From contig DATHMK010000007.1 in assembly GCA_035487155.1 (NCBI GenBank), forward strand, positions 1 through 64,000: DNA of 64,000 nt, read 5' to 3'. The stretch is from DAIDKA01 sp035487155 (GTDB lineage Bacteria; Pseudomonadota; Gammaproteobacteria; Steroidobacterales; Steroidobacteraceae). Both the position numbers and the translations under genes were made by a program. Below are positions 59,977 to 64,000 of the stretch, piece by piece. The number at the start of each line of letters is the position of its first letter. Position 1 is the stretch's first letter. The notes under the pieces were generated by a model that saw only the letters and a program-made list of their open reading frames with translations, ran no database searches and was not told where the DNA came from.

Positions 59977-60956
59977 TGGAGACGGCGTTTACCCGTCACG
60001 CAAAGGTGCAGGTGCCATTGATCTGCGGCCCGATGTATCCGTGTTCGAACCCTGAGCTCATCGCCGCGGTCAGCGAGGCGGGCGGACTGGGTGTGATCCA
60101 GCCCCTGTCTTTGACCTATGTGCATGGCTATGAGTACCGCGCCGGGCTGCGCTACATCCGCTCGCTCACGTCCCGACCCATCGGGTTCAATGCGCTCATC
60201 GAGGCGAGCAACAGGACGTACCTCGAGCGCATGAAGGGCTGGATCGATATCGCCCTGGAGGAGGGCGTGCGCTTCTTCATCACTTCACTGGGCGATCCCC
60301 AATGGGTCTGCGAGCGCGTGCACGCCGCCGGTGGTGTGGTCTATCACGATGTCACCGAGGCGAAATGGGCGCGCAAGGGAGCGCAGGGCGGCGTCGATGG
60401 TCTGATTGGCGTGAACGCCAGCGCTGGCGGTCATGCCGGCAGCCGCAGCGCCGCGGCCCTGCTCGAGGAACTGCGCCCCTTCGCGCTGCCGGTGGTGGCG
60501 GCCGGCGGGATCGGCACCCCTGAGGAGTTCGCGCGGCACATTGCCATGGGCCATGCGGCTGTGCAGCTGGGCACGCGTTTCATCGCCACTGCGGAGTGCC
60601 GGGCCAGTGATGCCTACAAGCAGGCGATCGTGGCGGCCACCGAAGCGGATATCGTGCTCACCGAGCGTCTCACCGGCGTGCCCGTGTCGGTGATTCGCAA
60701 TGCCTACGTCGCGAAACTGGGAACGCGTGCCGGACCCTTGGCACGCTGGATGCTGCGCGGTCGCCGGCGCAAGCACTGGATGCGTACCCTGTACACGCTC
60801 AATTCGCTGCGGCGCCTGCGCCAATCACTGTCATCCGGGGACACCAGCACGGACTATTGGCAGGCGGGAAAATCAGTGGCTGGCATTCACGAGATCCTGC
60901 CCGCCGCCGAGATCGTAAGCACTTTTGCCGCCGCCCTGCACGGAATTACTGCTTGA
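59976..60956 (+). CDS. nitronate monooxygenase (2-nitropropane dioxygenase family)
   Basis: The 326-residue FMN TIM-barrel enzyme has VPLICGPMYPCSNPELIAAVSEAGGLGVIQP at the N-terminus, then IGFNALIE, VRFFITSLGDP, GVNASAGGHAG and VVAAGGIGTPEEFARHIAMGHAAVQLGTRFIATAEC (phosphate-binding and FMN loops). It would oxidise alkyl nitronates such as 3-nitropropionate to aldehydes and nitrite. The catalytic His region is HDVTEAK. An ATG overlapping the previous stop is used. Its end overlaps the convergent ABC permease gene by 11 bases. Confidence 0.9.
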   Translation: METAFTRHAKVQVPLICGPMYPCSNPELIAAVSEAGGLGVIQPLSLTYVHGYEYRAGLRYIRSLTSRPIGFNALIEASNRTYLERMKGWIDIALEEGVRFFITSLGDPQWVCERVHAAGGVVYHDVTEAKWARKGAQGGVDGLIGVNASAGGHAGSRSAAALLEELRPFALPVVAAGGIGTPEEFARHIAMGHAAVQLGTRFIATAECRASDAYKQAIVAATEADIVLTERLTGVPVSVIRNAYVAKLGTRAGPLARWMLRGRRRKHWMRTLYTLNSLRRLRQSLSSGDTSTDYWQAGKSVAGIHEILPAAEIVSTFAAALHGITA

Positions 60957-61707
60957 GGTGCCAGCCGCTGCGCAGCATCCACGACACTATGGTCAGACAG
61001 GCGGCCAGGAAGATTGCGATGAAACCCAGGCTGACGCCGAGCCCGACATCGGTGTGACCGTAGAAGCTCCAGCGAAAACCGCTGATCAGGTACACGACCG
61101 GATTGAAAAGGGTAATCGTGCGCCAGGGCGCCGGCAGTATGTCGATGCTGTAGAAGCTGCCGCCCAGGAACGTCAGTGGTGTTACCACCAGCAGCGGCAC
61201 GACCTGCAGCTGCTCCCAGCTGGCGGCCCAGATACCCAGCATGAACCCAAACAGGCTGAAACTGATCGAGGTCAGCAGCAAAAAGGCGACCATTCCCAGG
61301 GGATGCAGGATGTGCAGCGGTACGAAGATCGTGGAGGTCGCGAGGATGACCAGGCCGATGATCATGGACTTGGTGGCGGCCGCGCCGACGTAGCCCAGCA
61401 GGATCTCGGCGGTCGATACCGGCGCCGAAAGCAGTTCGTAGATGGTCCCGGCCCACTTGGGCATGTAGATGCCGAAGGAGCCGTTGCCCACGCTTTCAGT
61501 AAGCACGGACAGCATGATCAGGCCCGGCACGATGAACGCCCCATAGGGGACGCCACCGATCTGGGTCATGCGCGAGCCGATGGCCGAGCCGAAGACGATG
61601 AAGTACAGCGACGTGGTCAGTACCGGCGCACCGATGCTCTGCACCAGGGTGCGGAAGGTGCGGGCCATCTCAAAGTGGTAGATGGCCTTGACGGCGTGCC
61701 AGTTCAT
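60946..61707 (-). CDS. ABC-2 type transporter permease (YadH-like)
   Basis: The 253-residue protein has six membrane helices and the ABC-2 signature region, VVTPLTFLGGSFYSIDILPAPWRTITLFNPVVYLISGFRW, near residues 170-210. It pairs with the ATPase encoded just upstream, whose stop overlaps its ATG by four bases. Close relatives are E. coli YadH and NodJ-like exporters. The substrate could be a polysaccharide, lipid or drug and is not shown by sequence. Confidence 0.92.
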   Translation of the reverse strand: MNWHAVKAIYHFEMARTFRTLVQSIGAPVLTTSLYFIVFGSAIGSRMTQIGGVPYGAFIVPGLIMLSVLTESVGNGSFGIYMPKWAGTIYELLSAPVSTAEILLGYVGAAATKSMIIGLVILATSTIFVPLHILHPLGMVAFLLLTSISFSLFGFMLGIWAASWEQLQVVPLLVVTPLTFLGGSFYSIDILPAPWRTITLFNPVVYLISGFRWSFYGHTDVGLGVSLGFIAIFLAACLTIVSWMLRSGWHLKQ

Positions 61708-62630
61708 GCCGCACCCCGCACCAGTGACACGAAGATTTCCTCCAGCGAACTCTGACTGGTTTCAAGGTCGCGAAAGGCCACGCCGGCCTCTGCCAGGTGG
61801 CGCAGCAGTGCGGTGATTCGCGCCTTGCCGCCCTCGTTGTCGAAAGAGTAAAGCAGGGTCATGCCGTCGGCGCTGAGGCTCAGGCCATATTCGCCAAGGC
61901 TCGCTGGAACGCTGGCCAGGGCATCCTGCAGGTGCAGGGTCAGCTGTTTCTTGCCGAGTTTATGCATCAGTGTGGCCTTGTCCTCCACCAGAATCAGCTC
62001 GCCACGGCTGATGACGCCGATGCGGTCGGCCATCTGCTCCGCTTCCTCGATGTAATGGGTGGTCAGGATGATGGTGACCCCCGAAGCGCGCAGGTCCCGG
62101 ACCACGTTCCACATGTCGCGGCGCAGCTCCACGTCAACGCCGGCCGAAGGTTCATCCAGGAACAGGACACGTGGTTCATGGGACAGCGCCTTGGCGATCA
62201 GCACACGGCGCTTCATTCCGCCCGAGAGCGTGGTGATTTTGGCGTCCTTCCGGTCCCACAGTGACAGGCTGCGCAGAATGCGCTCCAGCGTGGCAGGGTC
62301 TGGCCTGCAGCCGAACAGCCCGCGGCTGAAATTCACCGTGGCCCAGACCGTCTCGAAGGCATCGGTGGTGAGCTCCTGGGGTACCAGGCCGACCAGCGCG
62401 CGTGCGGCGCGGAAGTCGCGCACGACATCATGTCCATCGACGGTCACGCTGCCGCCTGAGGGCGTCACCAGCCCGCAGGAGATCCCTATCAGGGTGGTCT
62501 TGCCGGCGCCGTTTGGGCCCAGCAGCGCGAAGATCTCGCCGCGGCGGATGTCAAGGCTCACGGATTTGAGGGCCTGATGTCCCGTGGCATAGGTCTTGGT
62601 CAGTTTTTGAATCGAAAGGATGGCGTCCAT
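61704..62630 (-). CDS. ABC transporter ATP-binding protein (YadG-like)
   Basis: The 308-residue ATPase has Walker A GPNGAGKTT, Q-loop LVPQEL, signature LSGGMKRRV, Walker B VLFLDEPSAGVD and switch His in LTTHYIEEAEQ. The C-terminal 80 residues form the extra domain common to drug and NodI-type ATPases. ATG 62630 begins MDAILSIQKLTKTYATG, so the longer frame to 62660 is not used. It is coupled to the ABC-2 permease by a four-base overlap. Divergent from an O-methyltransferase gene 41 bases away. Confidence 0.93.
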   Translation of the reverse strand: MDAILSIQKLTKTYATGHQALKSVSLDIRRGEIFALLGPNGAGKTTLIGISCGLVTPSGGSVTVDGHDVVRDFRAARALVGLVPQELTTDAFETVWATVNFSRGLFGCRPDPATLERILRSLSLWDRKDAKITTLSGGMKRRVLIAKALSHEPRVLFLDEPSAGVDVELRRDMWNVVRDLRASGVTIILTTHYIEEAEQMADRIGVISRGELILVEDKATLMHKLGKKQLTLHLQDALASVPASLGEYGLSLSADGMTLLYSFDNEGGKARITALLRHLAEAGVAFRDLETSQSSLEEIFVSLVRGAA

Positions 62631-62671
62631 AATGCGAAGATTACCGGCCTGAAGAGCCAATGGGGGAAATC

Positions 62672-63340
62672 ATGTCGACTCGCAATAACAGTGGTATGTC
62701 AGCCGCGGCCCACGAGTACATGCTCGGGGCCTCATTGCGTGAGGCACCGGTGCTGGCGAGGCTGCGCGCCGCCACCGCCCCCAGGCCCGAGGCGGAGATG
62801 CAGATCGGTCCGGAACAGGGCCAGTTCATGGCCTTCCTGGTGCGCCTGACCGGTGCCCGGCGCTGCATCGAACTGGGCACCTATACGGGCTATTCGGCGC
62901 TGGCCGTGGCGCTGGCGCTGCCCCCTGACGGCAGCATCGTGGCCTGCGACGTGAGTGATGAGTTCACGCGCATCGGCCGCCCCTTCTGGCGCGAGGCCGG
63001 AGTGGAGTCGAAGATTGACCTGCGGCTCAAGCCCGCCCTTGAGTCGCTGGATGAACTGCTGGCGCAGCCGGGTGGGCGGGGCGGCTACGATTTCGCCTTC
63101 GTGGATGCGGACAAGGGCAACTACATTGCCTACTACGAGAAGCTTCTGGAACTGATGCGCCCCGGCGGCCTGATCACGGTCGACAATACCCTGGGCGTGT
63201 CGGGCAAATACGTGACCGAACTGACCTCGCCGAGCGCGCAGGCGATCCGGGCGTTCAACGCCCATGTGCACCAGGACACGCGGGTGGATCTGTCCATGCT
63301 GCCCATCGGCGAAGGGCTGACCCTGCTGCGCGTGCTGTAG
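62672..63340 (+). CDS. class I SAM-dependent O-methyltransferase (CCoAOMT-like)
   Basis: The 222-residue enzyme matches the caffeoyl-CoA/catechol O-methyltransferase group: QGQFMAFLVRLTGARRCIELGTYTGYSALAVALALP (SAM motif I), GSIVACDVSDEF, YDFAFVDADKGNYIAYYEKLLELMRPGGLITVDNTL (metal and SAM contacts) and a late GLTLLRVL. It would methylate a catechol-like hydroxyl using a divalent metal. ATG 62672 has GGGGGA six bases upstream. An earlier in-frame ATG at 62660 would lie within that ribosome site. Confidence 0.92.
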   Translation: MSTRNNSGMSAAAHEYMLGASLREAPVLARLRAATAPRPEAEMQIGPEQGQFMAFLVRLTGARRCIELGTYTGYSALAVALALPPDGSIVACDVSDEFTRIGRPFWREAGVESKIDLRLKPALESLDELLAQPGGRGGYDFAFVDADKGNYIAYYEKLLELMRPGGLITVDNTLGVSGKYVTELTSPSAQAIRAFNAHVHQDTRVDLSMLPIGEGLTLLRVL

Positions 63341-63456
63341 TGCAAGTGCGGCGCAGCATTTGATGTCGACGTCCTGGAATAGTGCTTGCGGAGCGTGCGG
63401 CCGAAGCGGCACGATTCCTTCAACTCAAGAACGCTCGCCTTAAATCGGGGGAACGC

Positions 63457-64000
63457 ATGACCGGAACGCCGTATCCGAAGCAGCAGATGCATCGCTTCGC
63501 CTATACCAAGCTGACCAAGGAACAGATTGGCACCAAGCTTGGCCCAGTGGTCCTGAAAGGTCCGACCAGCGTCTCCGCGCCTGCTGCGGACTTCGCCGGC
63601 CAAACACTGAGCATCGTCACGGACGAGGGCCCGGCGCTCAAGTACCGGTTCACCAGCAATGCCAGGCTGTCGCTGTCGGAGAACGGCGGCAAGGCGCTCG
63701 AGGCCGGCTTCGGCGCGCTGGAAAGCGACAATTTCTGCTTGTTCACTCATCTGATTCCAGGTACCCAGCGCGGCTATGCCGTGGTCGTCGATCGCAAGAG
63801 CAAGCAGGCCACGGTCATCGAGCTGTGGTTCAGCGGCTACGAGGACAATCGAGAAGTCCAGCGCCAGATCTATTTCGGCTATATCGATGCCGGCGCTGAC
63901 GCACCCAAGGGTCGGCATGAACTCACCAATCGCCTGGAGGGGCGGGGTTATCACTGGCGCCAGGACAACGGCATCGAGACCCTCGAGTACTACCCATCGG
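63457..64000 (+). CDS. MoaF-like lipocalin-fold protein (partial, runs off window)
   Basis: A frame starting ATG 63457 (GGGGGA upstream) stays open to the window end and encodes at least 181 residues. It begins MTGTPYPKQQMHRFAYTKLT and contains FTSNARLSLSENG, FCLFTHLIPGTQRGYAVVVDRKS, IELWFSGYEDNREVQRQIYFGYID and GRGYHWRQDNGIETLEYYPS. This matches the MoaF family (named after a monoamine-regulon gene, and sometimes mislabelled as molybdenum cofactor biosynthesis). MoaF is built from lipocalin-like barrels. Function is unclear, and the C-terminal part is missing. Confidence 0.82.
   Translation, partial: MTGTPYPKQQMHRFAYTKLTKEQIGTKLGPVVLKGPTSVSAPAADFAGQTLSIVTDEGPALKYRFTSNARLSLSENGGKALEAGFGALESDNFCLFTHLIPGTQRGYAVVVDRKSKQATVIELWFSGYEDNREVQRQIYFGYIDAGADAPKGRHELTNRLEGRGYHWRQDNGIETLEYYPS

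Overview
The window is GC-rich chromosomal DNA from a Gram-negative bacterium, most likely a gammaproteobacterium near Xanthomonadales, Nevskiales or Steroidobacteraceae. That placement is inferred from gene content: a birA-coaX-SPOR block, a TonB-dependent receptor, CopRS/QseBC-like signalling, a PQQ dehydrogenase with cytochrome c, an MltC-like transglycosylase, a GH10 xylanase with a xyl-box-like operator, and a RlpA-like protein. No plasmid, phage or transposase genes are visible.

Layout. 1-460 is the end of an rRNA operon (23S 3' end, 5S, terminator). 0.6-7.3 kb carries a lipoprotein, an esterase, a TonB receptor with a small metal-motif protein, an SDR, a GNAT enzyme and a Gly-rich secreted protein. 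7.4-12 kb has a two-component system preceded by three 11-bp tandem repeats, then two MacB/FtsX-type permeases without an ATPase. 12.2-16.2 kb has a REC-PAS-GGDEF-EAL protein, an MltC-like transglycosylase and a membrane protein. 16.4-25.5 kb is catabolic and cell-envelope: a Tat-exported sugar isomerase, an NHS-type MFS carrier, an S41 peptidase and a RlpA homologue on the plus strand; exonuclease, dihaem cytochrome c, PQQ dehydrogenase and a second isomerase on the minus strand. 25.5-29 kb holds a CtlX-like amidinohydrolase, birA, coaX and a SPOR protein.

29.25-31.77 kb is the most unusual stretch. A tRNA-Thr(UGU) gene is split inside its anticodon by a compact 207-nt group I intron whose P1-P9 helices can be traced by eye. 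Then come three minus-strand genes (AraC regulator, cupin, VOC protein) of seemingly lower GC, and then an orphan 3' half of a different tRNA-Thr. This looks like an old integration or gene-replacement scar.

32-37.5 kb has an MHYT-GGDEF-EAL protein, a methyltransferase and an ABC exporter. 37.5-42.75 kb is a compact minus-strand group: a conserved hypothetical protein, an ECF sigma factor, a zinc-finger anti-sigma factor, a Cys-rich protein of unknown function, and a TPR-CHAT protease. It reads as a stress-switched protease module and is the best candidate for a poorly described system. 42.8-50.9 kb has a hydrolase, a dihaem oxidoreductase, a cardiolipin synthase, a hybrid kinase and an AraC-VOC pair. 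50.9-56.2 kb has a prolyl oligopeptidase and a multidomain xylanase. 56.3-64 kb has a HhH-GPD protein lacking the usual catalytic residues, secreted and membrane hypotheticals, a DsbA-like protein, a hotdog protein, a nitronate monooxygenase, an ABC-2 exporter, an O-methyltransferase and the start of a MoaF-like gene.

Start codons are usually the first one with a good Shine-Dalgarno sequence, a signal peptide or an overlap with the upstream stop, so several genes are shorter than their maximal open frame. Everything was read by eye. Family calls rest on motifs, and no database search was run.
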